The translations under genes and the position numbers were made by a program. The notes under the pieces were generated by a model that saw nothing but the letters and a program-made list of their open reading frames with translations, was not told the origin of the DNA and made no database searches. Source: Burkholderiales bacterium (GTDB taxonomy: Bacteria; Pseudomonadota; Gammaproteobacteria; Burkholderiales; Nitrosomonadaceae). Taken from it: 64,000 bases of DNA. The stretch spans positions 434,001 to 498,000 of the forward strand of contig JACKLR010000003.1 of NCBI GenBank assembly GCA_024235795.1, written 5' to 3'. Positions within the stretch are counted from its first letter, which is position 1, and every line of letters starts with the position of its first letter. Below are positions 1 through 8,705 of the stretch, in pieces.

Positions 1-188
1 TTGACATCACGAATGAGTCTATCCTGTACTGCTTTTACATAGGGACAGTGATTACAGATAAACATTACCAATAATCCATTTTCTCCTTTAGCCGAAGTCA
101 AGTTATGGCGTTTTCCATCAACACCCAACAAATCAAAATCTACCGCCTTCCAACCAAAATCACATACAGGCGTTTCCAAACTTGCCAT
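1..188 (-). CDS. Thioredoxin-like redoxin (AhpC/TSA-like), N-terminal fragment
   Basis: The reading frame opens with ATG at 188 on the minus strand and runs off the left edge, so only about 62 residues are seen. The segment CNHCPYVKA follows a hydrophobic strand (LLVMFI), which is the typical CxxC-type active-site region of thioredoxin-fold redoxins of the kind often annotated as 'thioredoxin family protein' near AhpC/TSA. The likely role is thiol-dependent redox chemistry or peroxide reduction in the cytoplasm; no signal peptide is present. It diverges from rsmE across about 190 bases. The family is fairly clear, but the exact member cannot be decided from the fragment. Confidence 0.7.
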   Translation of the reverse strand, partial: MASLETPVCDFGWKAVDFDLLGVDGKRHNLTSAKGENGLLVMFICNHCPYVKAVQDRLIRDV

Positions 189-375
189 ATCCAAATATCT
201 CCCTACTCAAAACTATTTTCGATTCAACAATGCCAATCCATTTTCTACCGGCGATCTTAATCATTTTGCCTATCCGTTTAAACAACTAGCCGCGCAGTAA
301 TTTTTCATGACTGAACATGTTATATTAACATGACTCGCACTATTGATTTCGTTACTTACCCATCTAAAACTGCTT

Positions 376-1119
376 ATGCCACCTCGCTTCTTCCATGCTG
401 ACGATATTCATATCGGACAGATCGTCGAATTAGAAATCACTACCGCACACCACGCAGCTCGTGTTTTGCGAATCAAGACAGGTGATCCAGTCATTCTGTT
501 TAACGGTCAAGGGGGTGAGTTTTCTGCACATATAGAAAGTATCCGTAAAGCCACCACCACGGTCTTCATTGATCAATTTAATGCTGTTGAGCGCGAATCG
601 CCACTCACCATTGAACTTGCACAGACCATATGTGTAAACGAAAAAATGGATCTGATTATACAAAAATCTGTAGAATTAGGTGTTACAAGCATACAGCCCA
701 TTTCGACAACAAGAAGCGTTGTGCGCCTTTCAGAAGATCGCGCAAAAAAGCGGCTGCAACACTGGCAACGCGTAATTATTTCAGCGTGTGAGCAATGCGG
801 AAGAAATTTTATACCCCCTATCGCTCCCTTGATTTCATTAACCGACTGGATCAGCAGAAAAAAAAACAAGACTTCCGATCATTTAAGCATTATGCTCTCA
901 GCAACCGGTAAAGAAAGTTTAAAAAACTTACCCAGACCGTTATCAGAAACGCATTTTACGTTAGTAGTCGGACCGGAAGGTGGCCTAACTTCAGAAGAGG
1001 AAATGATTCTGCAACAAGCAAATTTTCAGCCCATACGTATCGGCAAACGAATACTGAGAACGGAAACAGCCGCACTAGCGACAATCGCAGCGATGCAAAT
1101 ACTGTGGGGTGATTTTTAA
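376..1119 (+). CDS. rsmE: 16S rRNA m3U1498 methyltransferase RsmE
   Basis: This SPOUT-class enzyme methylates N3 of U1498 in 16S rRNA using S-adenosylmethionine. From the ATG at 376 the product is 247 residues, close to the usual length of about 243. An in-frame TTG at 343 would add 11 residues, but the family typically starts with M(P)PRFFH, so 376 is preferred. The N-terminal PUA-like RNA-binding part spans about residues 1-70. The trefoil-knot SAM site shows VGPEGG (about 198-203) followed by GKRILRTETAA (about 223-233), both diagnostic. It is followed by argA after 92 bases, the order often seen in betaproteobacteria. No strong Shine-Dalgarno site is visible. Confidence 0.93.
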   Translation: MPPRFFHADDIHIGQIVELEITTAHHAARVLRIKTGDPVILFNGQGGEFSAHIESIRKATTTVFIDQFNAVERESPLTIELAQTICVNEKMDLIIQKSVELGVTSIQPISTTRSVVRLSEDRAKKRLQHWQRVIISACEQCGRNFIPPIAPLISLTDWISRKKNKTSDHLSIMLSATGKESLKNLPRPLSETHFTLVVGPEGGLTSEEEMILQQANFQPIRIGKRILRTETAALATIAAMQILWGDF

Positions 1120-1211
1120 AGCCATTAAAGAATAAAACCCATTGAATTAATAGTAAACAATACAATTTCAATTTGTAATCACTTGTAAAGATAGCCTCAA
1201 AATTTTTTCCA

Positions 1212-2555
1212 ATGAATTCTACTGCGGATTTTGTTGACTGGTTTCGCTCCGTCGCCCCTTATATCAATACATTCAGAGGAAAAGTCTTTGTCATTGGCAT
1301 TAGCGGTGAAATGATCACCGACAAAAATTTTGTCAGCTTTGTCCATGATATTAATTTACTGGCCAGCTTGGGAGTAGAGTTGGTATTGGTATATGGTGCC
1401 CACCCGCAAATACGTCAGCGTTTGAATCAAAATCAACTCAAAATAATGTCTTCAATGGGTACAGACATCACCGATCCGGAATCGTTACAATACATAAAAG
1501 AGGCCGTTGGGCGTGTTCATCTCGAAATAGAAGCACAGTTATCCATGGGATTACCGAATTCTCCGATGGCTAACGCAGCAATTCGTGTAACCAGCAGCAA
1601 TTTTGTCACGGCCTGCCCCTTGGGCATTATTCATGGTATCGATTTTATGCATACCGGCAAAGTACGCAAAATCGATTCCCAAGCTATACAACTTTGTCTG
1701 AATCAAGGTGATGTTGTTCTAATACCCCCACTCGGATATTCACCCACAGGTGAAATTTTTAGTTTATCTATGAATAATGTTGCAACGGAAGTCGCGATTG
1801 CATTGAACGCTGAAAAGCTTATTTTTATGCTGGATACGCTTGATGACAACACGACACCCGATAACACTAAAACTCTCCCCCGTGAATTAACCGTTGCACA
1901 ATGCAAATCGTTGCTTCAACACCAAGAAAAAAACAGTTTATCCGGATTTTCTGATGAAATTCAGAAATCACTTTCTTGCGCAATAAAAACCTGTGAAACC
2001 AGCGTATCACGTACGCATCTGATCAATCGCCATACAGATGGCGCCATTTTAAAAGAATTATTTACCCATTATGGCATCGGCTGCATGGTTTCACGGGGGC
2101 CACTGGAATCGCTTCGCAAAGCTCGAATTGATGATGTAGGAACTATCCTGCAACTGATAGAGCCCCTTGAGATTGAAGGAATATTGGTCAGAAGGAATCG
2201 CGAATTACTGGAAATTGAGATCGATCGCTTTATCGTATTTGAGCACGACGGTATAATTATCGGTTGTGCTGCGCTTTATCCCTTTCCGCAAGAGCATATT
2301 TGCGAATTGGCATGCCTGGCTGTTCATCCAGCTTATCGCAACCAGGGCCATGGCAATCGATTACTGAAAACCATTGAAGATATAACCGTTTCTCAAGGCA
2401 ATAACAAGTTATTTGTATTGACCACTCATGCAACGCATTGGTTTATAGAGCACGGTTTTACAGAAGTTTCTCTGGCCGAATTACCCAAGCTCAAACAAGA
2501 CTTATATAATTACAAGCGCAAATCCAAAGTATTCATCAAAACACTCAAAACTTGA
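1212..2555 (+). CDS. argA: Amino-acid N-acetyltransferase (N-acetylglutamate synthase)
   Basis: ArgA makes N-acetylglutamate from glutamate and acetyl-CoA, the first step of arginine biosynthesis. The 447-residue product has an N-terminal amino-acid-kinase-like domain (about 15-290), used for arginine feedback binding in this family. A C-terminal GNAT domain (about 300-440) carries the acetyl-CoA loop RNQGHGNRLL at about 376-385. Length and two-domain order match the classical bacterial ArgA rather than the short ArgA-like enzymes. The leader before ATG 1212 is AT-rich and has no clear Shine-Dalgarno site. The next gene, yggX, follows 88 bases later. Confidence 0.94.
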   Translation: MNSTADFVDWFRSVAPYINTFRGKVFVIGISGEMITDKNFVSFVHDINLLASLGVELVLVYGAHPQIRQRLNQNQLKIMSSMGTDITDPESLQYIKEAVGRVHLEIEAQLSMGLPNSPMANAAIRVTSSNFVTACPLGIIHGIDFMHTGKVRKIDSQAIQLCLNQGDVVLIPPLGYSPTGEIFSLSMNNVATEVAIALNAEKLIFMLDTLDDNTTPDNTKTLPRELTVAQCKSLLQHQEKNSLSGFSDEIQKSLSCAIKTCETSVSRTHLINRHTDGAILKELFTHYGIGCMVSRGPLESLRKARIDDVGTILQLIEPLEIEGILVRRNRELLEIEIDRFIVFEHDGIIIGCAALYPFPQEHICELACLAVHPAYRNQGHGNRLLKTIEDITVSQGNNKLFVLTTHATHWFIEHGFTEVSLAELPKLKQDLYNYKRKSKVFIKTLKT

Positions 2556-2643
2556 TCAAAATCCGGTTTTGGATACCCCGATGTTTACTCAAGCGCGCAG
2601 AATTGCCATAATTGCAATATTTGTAATTTTCTGAGGTAACTGA

Positions 2644-2916
2644 ATGGCGAGAATTGTTAAATGCATAAAACTTGGGCAAAAAGCTGAAGGATTAGATTTT
2701 CAGCCCTATCCCGGGGAACTGGGAAAAAGGATTTTTGAAAACATTTCAAAAGAGGCTTGGAATGAGTGGATAAAGCTTCAAACCATGTTGATTAATGAAA
2801 ATCGCCTTAATTTATCCGATAATAAAGCACGCCAATATCTTACCGAACAAATGGAAGCGCATTTTTTTGGCCAAGGTGCAGAACAACCTCAAGGCTACGT
2901 CACTCCGGAGAACTAA
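2644..2916 (+). CDS. yggX: Probable Fe(2+)-trafficking protein YggX
   Basis: A 90-residue cytoplasmic protein starting MARIVKCIKLG. It has the conserved segments EGLDFQPYPG, KEAWNEW and RLNLSD...R.YL...M..FF typical of YggX (oxidative damage protection, Fe-S repair and iron traffic). In many proteobacteria it lies next to mutY or argA. Here it sits between argA and a CYTH protein on the same strand. A GGTAA-type ribosome site lies just upstream of ATG 2644. Length equals the family norm of about 90. Confidence 0.95.
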   Translation: MARIVKCIKLGQKAEGLDFQPYPGELGKRIFENISKEAWNEWIKLQTMLINENRLNLSDNKARQYLTEQMEAHFFGQGAEQPQGYVTPEN

Positions 2917-2935
2917 TCTAGTTTTATAGAAAAGC

Positions 2936-3556
2936 GTGTCCACCGAAGTTGAACTCAAATTCCGCCTATCACCTGAGTTTTCCGGTTGTATTAAACAACT
3001 GCAATTATTGAAAGATTACAGTATTACGAAAGCAATTAAACAAAGGCTTCACAGCATTTACTATGACTCACCTGATTTTACACTTCAAAAACATCGTATT
3101 GCCCTACGTATACGTAAAGTGAGCGGTCTCTGGATACAAACGATAAAAAGTGGCGGCACAGTTAAAGATGGTTTGCACCAACATAACGAATGGGAATATC
3201 CAATCGCCAATGACAAACCTGATTTCTCACAATTACCTGATCAAAGGATAGCAGACTGCTTTGCCGACAAAAGATTCTGCAAGTCACTGCAGCCTATCTT
3301 CGAAACTGACATTTGTCGAACAACCTATTTACTCGAACCCGCGCAAGATTTTAAACTCGAGTTCTGTCTCGATGAAGGAAAAATCATTGCAAGACAACTC
3401 ACACAATCCATTTGTGAAATTGAACTTGAATTAAAATCCGGAACCACTTCACAGTTATTTCATTTTGCAGAAGCGTTGCAAAAAGACTGCGCTTTCCCAC
3501 TGATTCATGAAAGCTCCAGCAAAGCCATGCGTGGCTATGCGTTACTTTCGCAATAA
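2936..3556 (+). CDS. CYTH-domain protein (inorganic triphosphatase-like)
   Basis: 206 residues with the CYTH signature ExExK at residues 4-8 (E4, E6, K8), followed by alternating charged strands expected of the triphosphate tunnel fold. Examples are RIALRIRK, WIQTIKSGG, EWEYPI, and EIELELKSG near residue 160. CYTH enzymes hydrolyse tripolyphosphate or act as class IV adenylate cyclases. The protein lacks the C-terminal CHAD domain found in the longer YgiF type, so it is a CYTH-only form. The start is GTG at 2936, chosen because the ExExK motif must lie at the extreme N-terminus. It sits 19 bases after yggX and is probably co-transcribed with it. Confidence 0.88.
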   Translation: MSTEVELKFRLSPEFSGCIKQLQLLKDYSITKAIKQRLHSIYYDSPDFTLQKHRIALRIRKVSGLWIQTIKSGGTVKDGLHQHNEWEYPIANDKPDFSQLPDQRIADCFADKRFCKSLQPIFETDICRTTYLLEPAQDFKLEFCLDEGKIIARQLTQSICEIELELKSGTTSQLFHFAEALQKDCAFPLIHESSSKAMRGYALLSQ

Positions 3557-3572
3557 TCTGTAATACGTAAAT

Positions 3573-3609
3573 CACGGAGATTCAAGTACGCTATACTCAA
3601 TTCTCCGTG
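3573..3609. terminator. Hairpin between convergent CYTH gene and fba
   Basis: An 8-bp perfect stem (CACGGAGA at 3573-3580 with TCTCCGTG at 3602-3609) and a 21-base loop lie in the 85-base gap between two convergent genes. There is no proper T-tract on either side, so its action as an intrinsic terminator is only inferred from position. Confidence 0.4.
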
Positions 3610-3641
3610 CTTAGAAAATGCCCAGCTTTCTCCCCTTCACA

Positions 3642-4706
3642 TTATTTGACAACTGGGTCTAACTCACCCTTTGCATATCGTGCTGCCATATCATCCAATT
3701 GAAGCGGTTTGATTTTGCTTGCTTGACCAGCGCAACCAAAGGCTTCAAAGCGCGCTTTACAAATATCTTTTGCTGCAGCAGTCGCTTCCTTAAGGAATTT
3801 ACGCGGATCAAAATTGCTTTTATCTTGACTCATATGACGGCGAATCGCACCCGTCATCGCCAAACGGATGTCCGTATCGATATTGACTTTACGCACACCA
3901 TTCTTGATACCTTCTCGAATTTCTTCAACCGGAACCCCATAGGTTTCTTTCATCTCGCCGCCATACTGACGAATAATGTCCAACCATTCCTGCGGTACAG
4001 AGCTGGAACCATGCATCACTAAATGCGTATTCGGTATACGTTGGTGAATTTCCCGAATACGATCAATGGCCAAAATATCGCCCGTCGGCTTGCGGGTAAA
4101 TTTATAAGCACCATGCGATGTACCAATTGCGATCGCCAAAGCATCGACACCGGTTTTCTTAACAAAATCAGCCGCTTCTTCAGGATCGGTCAACAGTTGA
4201 TCATGCGACAGCTTGCCTTCAGCGCCATGACCATCTTCAGCCTCACCCATGCCGGATTCCAGGGAACCCAGACAGCCCAATTCGCCTTCTACAGATACTC
4301 CTACAGAATGCGCGATACTCACGACTTCAGAGGTAACATTGACATTATATTCGTAAGATGAGGGTGTTTTAGCATCGGCCTCCAGAGAGCCATCCATCAT
4401 GACACTTGAAAAACCACTGCGGATCGCATTCACACAGACCGCTGGTGATGCCCCATGGTCCTGATGCATTACAATAGGAATATGTGGATACGCCTCGACA
4501 GCTGCAGCAATCAAGTGACGCAAAAACGGTTCACCTGCATATTTTCTAGCACCAGCAGAACCCTGCATTATAACTGGGCTGTCGCATTCGTCTGCAGCCT
4601 GCATAATGGCATGAATTTGCTCCAGATTATTCACATTGAACGCCGGCAATCCATAATCGTTTTCTGCCGCATGATCCAAAAGTTGTCTTAATGATACAAG
4701 TGCCAT
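3642..4706 (-). CDS. fba: Fructose-bisphosphate aldolase, class II
   Basis: Zinc-dependent aldolase that splits or forms fructose 1,6-bisphosphate and also acts on sedoheptulose bisphosphate in the Calvin cycle. The 354-residue length and the motifs fit the class IIB Calvin-type (CbbA/FbaA) enzymes: HQDHGASP (81-88, zinc and base region), a GELGCLGSLESG segment, AIGTSHGAY and VMHGSSSVP. A ribosome site GGAGA precedes ATG 4706. It is the last gene of a minus-strand run tkt-gap-pgk-pyk-fba, 102 bases from pyk. That places it in gluconeogenesis and carbon fixation rather than a sugar catabolic locus. Confidence 0.96.
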   Translation of the reverse strand: MALVSLRQLLDHAAENDYGLPAFNVNNLEQIHAIMQAADECDSPVIMQGSAGARKYAGEPFLRHLIAAAVEAYPHIPIVMHQDHGASPAVCVNAIRSGFSSVMMDGSLEADAKTPSSYEYNVNVTSEVVSIAHSVGVSVEGELGCLGSLESGMGEAEDGHGAEGKLSHDQLLTDPEEAADFVKKTGVDALAIAIGTSHGAYKFTRKPTGDILAIDRIREIHQRIPNTHLVMHGSSSVPQEWLDIIRQYGGEMKETYGVPVEEIREGIKNGVRKVNIDTDIRLAMTGAIRRHMSQDKSNFDPRKFLKEATAAAKDICKARFEAFGCAGQASKIKPLQLDDMAARYAKGELDPVVK

Positions 4707-4808
4707 TTATCTCTCCTTCATAAGATTTATCGAAATATAAATTACTTTGATTGCCAAATTTTCTCTGTACTTACGAATAACAAATCCGTTTAGCATGGGC
4801 TTGAGCCA

Positions 4809-6275
4809 TCATGCATTTTCTATGATAGTATCTTCTTCCTTTGTTATAGATTCGCCCACTCTGATAATTTTCATCGTGTTGGTGCCGCCTGTTTTGCCTA
4901 TCGGCTCGCCAATTGTCATGATCATCATATCACCATTACGTACAATTCCACGGTTAAGCAATTCTTCCTCCGCACGCTCAAGGATAATTTCAGGATCATT
5001 AAGCCCATGACCAAACTCAACAGGATAGACGCCTCTGAAAAGGGTAACTTTCTGGCGCGTGCTTTCATGTGGACTCAACGCAACAATGGGTACCTTCGAG
5101 CTTCTACGAGACATGAGCAATGCAGTCTCGCCACTTTGTGTCAACGCAGCAATCGCTCTAATCTGCAGCCCACTGGCAGTAAACATGGTTGCTCTTGCAA
5201 TCGCTTCCTCGATTGAAGCTGGATGGTTTGGCGGCTGCCGTCGCCTATCAACACTTACCAAGTATTCCTTTTCTGCTTCAAGACATACCCTCGCCATAGC
5301 CGCCACAGATTCTACTGGATAATCGCCCGCAGCTGATTCAGCCGACAGCATGACTGCATCGGTTCCATCCAGCACTGCATTAGCAACATCCGACACTTCC
5401 GCGCGTGTCGGAATCGGACTGCTAATCATGGATTCCATCATCTGTGTTGCGGTCACAACCACTTTATTGTTACTGCGTGCAGTTCGAATCATTTTCTTTT
5501 GTAAAGCAGGTACCGCTGCATCACCGACCTCAATCGCCAAATCACCCCTCGCAACCATGATCGCATCGGATGCATCCAGAATATCATCCAGAGCAAGAAT
5601 CGCTTCTGTACGTTCTATTTTTGCCATGACAAGACTCTTGCCGCCCGCAGCCAACATCATTTCTCGCGCTTGCCTGATGTCATCACCAGAACGCACAAAC
5701 GAAACAGCCAAATAATCCGCACTCATATCGGCTGCAATTTTGATATCTTCTATATCCTTAGCAGTCAAAGCTGGAGCACCTAATCCTCCACCTTTGCGGT
5801 TGATTCCCTTATTATTCGAAAGTACACCACCCTGTTCAACAACACAGATGATCTGATCGTCTTTCACCATGGACACATTCAGTACAATGCGGCCATCATC
5901 TAGCATAAGCGTGGCACCTGGTTCTACATCATTAGGCAGTTCCTTGTAATCCAGGCCAACTCTTTCCTGATCACCCAATTTACAGGCAGCATCGAGTATA
6001 AACTTATCCCCGATATCAAGTCTGATTTTGCCCTGTTCAAATTCACCAATGCGTATTTTTGGACCTTGCAGATCAGCCAGCACACCCACAGTCTGTCCGA
6101 GCGAATGGGCTATTGACCGCGTCATTTCAGCATTTTTCAAATGCTGTTCACGCGTTCCATGTGAGAAATTAATCCGTACCACATCAACACCAGCGCGTAT
6201 CATTCGCTCAAGCACTTTCGGATTAGTACAACTTGCCGGGCCTAAAGTAGCAACAATTTTCGTTCGACGGATCAT
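4809..6275 (-). CDS. pyk: Pyruvate kinase
   Basis: 488 residues, the normal length for bacterial pyruvate kinase, which transfers phosphate from phosphoenolpyruvate to ADP. It begins with the N-terminal segment RRTKIVATLGPAS. It shows the active-site block MAKIERTEA, the MVARGDLAIE motif (Mg and substrate), and the ATQMMESMISSPIPTRAEVSDVANAVLDG region in short pieces. The C-terminal domain is intact. It starts 18 bases after the pgk stop, so the two are likely co-transcribed. In an autotroph this enzyme would feed pyruvate from Calvin-cycle 3-phosphoglycerate. Confidence 0.97.
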   Translation of the reverse strand: MIRRTKIVATLGPASCTNPKVLERMIRAGVDVVRINFSHGTREQHLKNAEMTRSIAHSLGQTVGVLADLQGPKIRIGEFEQGKIRLDIGDKFILDAACKLGDQERVGLDYKELPNDVEPGATLMLDDGRIVLNVSMVKDDQIICVVEQGGVLSNNKGINRKGGGLGAPALTAKDIEDIKIAADMSADYLAVSFVRSGDDIRQAREMMLAAGGKSLVMAKIERTEAILALDDILDASDAIMVARGDLAIEVGDAAVPALQKKMIRTARSNNKVVVTATQMMESMISSPIPTRAEVSDVANAVLDGTDAVMLSAESAAGDYPVESVAAMARVCLEAEKEYLVSVDRRRQPPNHPASIEEAIARATMFTASGLQIRAIAALTQSGETALLMSRRSSKVPIVALSPHESTRQKVTLFRGVYPVEFGHGLNDPEIILERAEEELLNRGIVRNGDMMIMTIGEPIGKTGGTNTMKIIRVGESITKEEDTIIENA

Positions 6276-6293
6276 TTCGATAGACTGAAAAAA

Positions 6294-7472
6294 TTATTTT
6301 GCACGCGCTTCCAGTATTTCGACTGCTGGCAGTTTCTTACCTTCTAAGAACTCAAGAAAAGCCCCGCCGGCAGTTGATATATACGATACTTTGTCGTAAA
6401 TATCATATTTCTGAATAGCTGCAATCGTATCGCCGCCGCCGGCTAACGTAAATGCGCTTGTCTCAGCAATGGCTCTTGCAATTTTCTCTGTGCCTGCACC
6501 AAACTGATCGAACTCGAATACACCCACAGGTCCATTCCAAACCACTGTACCCGCTTCCATAATAATATCTGCGAGTACTTGTGCACTTTTAGGACCGATA
6601 TCAAAAATCATATCATCATCTGCAACAGCATCTGCATTCTTTAACACAGCCGGCTCATTGGCATCAAATTTCTTACCCACTACAACATCGACAGCAATAG
6701 GAATAGATGCATTACGCTGATTCATTTTTTCCATGAGTGACTTTGCTGTTGGAACAAGATCGTCCTCACATAATGATTTGCCGATATTTTTGCCAGTTGC
6801 CTTTAAGAAGGTATTAGCTATACCGCCTCCCACAACCAATTGATCCACTTTTTCTGAAAGCGATTCCAGTACAGTCAGTTTTGTTGATACTTTTGAACCG
6901 CCAACAATTGCAACCATGGGTCTGGCGGGATCGTGCAGAGCTTTTGTTAATGCTTCGAGTTCTTCAGTCAATAGTATCCCGGCACAGGCAACAGGGGCAT
7001 ATTGCGCAATTCCATAGGTTGACGCCTGTGCACGATGCGCCGTACCAAAAGCATCCATAACAAAAATATCGCACAAACTTGCATATTTCCGGGCTGTTTC
7101 CTCTAAATTTTTCTTTTCGCCCTTGTTAATACGACAGTTTTCCAAAACAACCAATTCACCATCAGCGATATCAAAACCACCATTTATCCAATCCTTAATC
7201 AAACGGACCGGCTTGTTTAGCCGGGCCGCAATATTATCTGCAACAGGCTTCAGGGAATTCTCTTCTGACCACTCTCCTTCTTCGGGGCGACCCAAGTGTG
7301 ATGTAACCATCACTTTTGCGCCCGCACTCAGGCAATGATTAATTGTAGCCATTGAGGCTGTAATACGCGCATCCGACGTTACCTTACCCTCATTTACGGG
7401 CACATTCAGATCGGAACGAATAAAAACACGCTTACCATTGAGATCAAGGTCAACAAGTTTGATAACAGACAC
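6294..7472 (-). CDS. pgk: Phosphoglycerate kinase
   Basis: Interconverts 1,3-bisphosphoglycerate and 3-phosphoglycerate with ADP/ATP. I place the start at GTG 7472 (MSVIKLVDLDL..., 392 residues) because GGAG lies 6 bases upstream and the family begins close to this point. A longer reading from 7514 adds 14 residues with no family support. Visible family segments are KRVFIRSDLNVP near the N-terminus, SHLGRP, the mid-protein VGGSKVSTK, and GGGDTIAA with STAGGAFLEFLEGK near the C-terminus. It lies between gap (164-base gap) and pyk (18 bases). Confidence 0.96.
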   Translation of the reverse strand: MSVIKLVDLDLNGKRVFIRSDLNVPVNEGKVTSDARITASMATINHCLSAGAKVMVTSHLGRPEEGEWSEENSLKPVADNIAARLNKPVRLIKDWINGGFDIADGELVVLENCRINKGEKKNLEETARKYASLCDIFVMDAFGTAHRAQASTYGIAQYAPVACAGILLTEELEALTKALHDPARPMVAIVGGSKVSTKLTVLESLSEKVDQLVVGGGIANTFLKATGKNIGKSLCEDDLVPTAKSLMEKMNQRNASIPIAVDVVVGKKFDANEPAVLKNADAVADDDMIFDIGPKSAQVLADIIMEAGTVVWNGPVGVFEFDQFGAGTEKIARAIAETSAFTLAGGGDTIAAIQKYDIYDKVSYISTAGGAFLEFLEGKKLPAVEILEARAK

Positions 7473-7636
7473 GGCGAACTCCAGATTTGTCTTAAAATGA
7501 ATAAAGGATAGCATGAGCTACCCTTTATATTAATTGATCAAAAACCGATTCAAGTAGCAGCAGTTGATGGCACGCTAAAGTATCCTTTTTCCGCCATCAA
7601 GCCTATTTTAACTACTCAAATACAATAAACCATACA

Positions 7637-8638
7637 CTATTTTCCTGCAACGGTACGTACCATTTCTAGAACTTTGGTTGAATAACCCCATTCGTTATCG
7701 TACCAAGCAACAACTTTTACGAAACTGCCATCAAGCGCCATACCGGCCTCTGCATCAAATATTGACGTACAGCTTTCTCCGCGAAAATCCGTAGACACCA
7801 CTTTCTGATCGGTATAACCGAGAACACCTTTCATTTCGCCTTCTGACGCGTCCTTCATCGCTTTGCAAATCTCTTCATAAGGGACATCTTTGTTTAACTC
7901 AACGGTTAAATCGACTACAGAAACATCAGATGTAGGTACCCGAAACGCCATGCCCGTTAATTTTTTATTCAATTCCGGAATAACGACACCCACTGCTTTT
8001 GCTGCACCGGTTGATGATGGAATAATGTTCTCCAATATACCGCGACCACCACGCCAATCTTTATTAGAAGGACCGTCAACTGTTTTTTGCGTTGCGGTAG
8101 CGGCATGCACAGTCGTCATCAGGCCACGCTTAATACCGAACTTGTCGTTAAGTACTTTTGCAATGGGCGCTAAACAATTGGTGGTACAAGATGCATTGGA
8201 TATGATCGCTTCGCCATTATAGGTTTTATCATTGACACCATAAACAAACATCCGTGTGTCATCCTTGGAAGGCGCCGACATAATTACTTTCTTGGCGCCT
8301 GCTGTCAGATGTTTTTCACATGTTTCTTTGGTCAGGAAAAGACCGGTCGACTCGACGACCACATCCGCACCAACTTCATTCCATTTCAATTCAGCAGGAT
8401 CTTTAACAGCTGTCAAACGAATACGTTTGCCATTTACGACCAATGTATTGTCTTCAATGGAAACATCTCCCTGGAAACGGCCATGAACCGAATCATGCTT
8501 CAACATATACGCAAGATAATCCGGTTCCAGCAAATCGTTAATTGCGACCACCTCAATATCAGGAAAATTTTGAACCGCTGAGCGAAAAACCATACGCCCT
8601 ATACGTCCAAACCCATTAATGCCTACCTTAATTGTCAT
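7637..8638 (-). CDS. gap: Glyceraldehyde-3-phosphate dehydrogenase, type I
   Basis: 333 residues. The N-terminal NAD(P)-binding loop is GINGFGRIGR (7-16). The catalytic cysteine is C151 within SNASCTTNCLAP, and the C-terminal WYDNEWGYS motif is intact. The enzyme links 1,3-bisphosphoglycerate and glyceraldehyde 3-phosphate. Asp-type residues after the second strand (AINDL) suggest NAD preference, though this is not proof. A clear AAGGAG ribosome site precedes ATG 8638. The gene follows tkt by 67 bases on the minus strand and belongs with the Calvin/gluconeogenesis cluster. Confidence 0.97.
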   Translation of the reverse strand: MTIKVGINGFGRIGRMVFRSAVQNFPDIEVVAINDLLEPDYLAYMLKHDSVHGRFQGDVSIEDNTLVVNGKRIRLTAVKDPAELKWNEVGADVVVESTGLFLTKETCEKHLTAGAKKVIMSAPSKDDTRMFVYGVNDKTYNGEAIISNASCTTNCLAPIAKVLNDKFGIKRGLMTTVHAATATQKTVDGPSNKDWRGGRGILENIIPSSTGAAKAVGVVIPELNKKLTGMAFRVPTSDVSVVDLTVELNKDVPYEEICKAMKDASEGEMKGVLGYTDQKVVSTDFRGESCTSIFDAEAGMALDGSFVKVVAWYDNEWGYSTKVLEMVRTVAGK

Positions 8639-8705
8639 ACCAAAACTCCTTCAATAAAAATCCTGTAGTAGCAAGCGCCATCCGCATCTTGCTGTTCAAA
8701 TACGG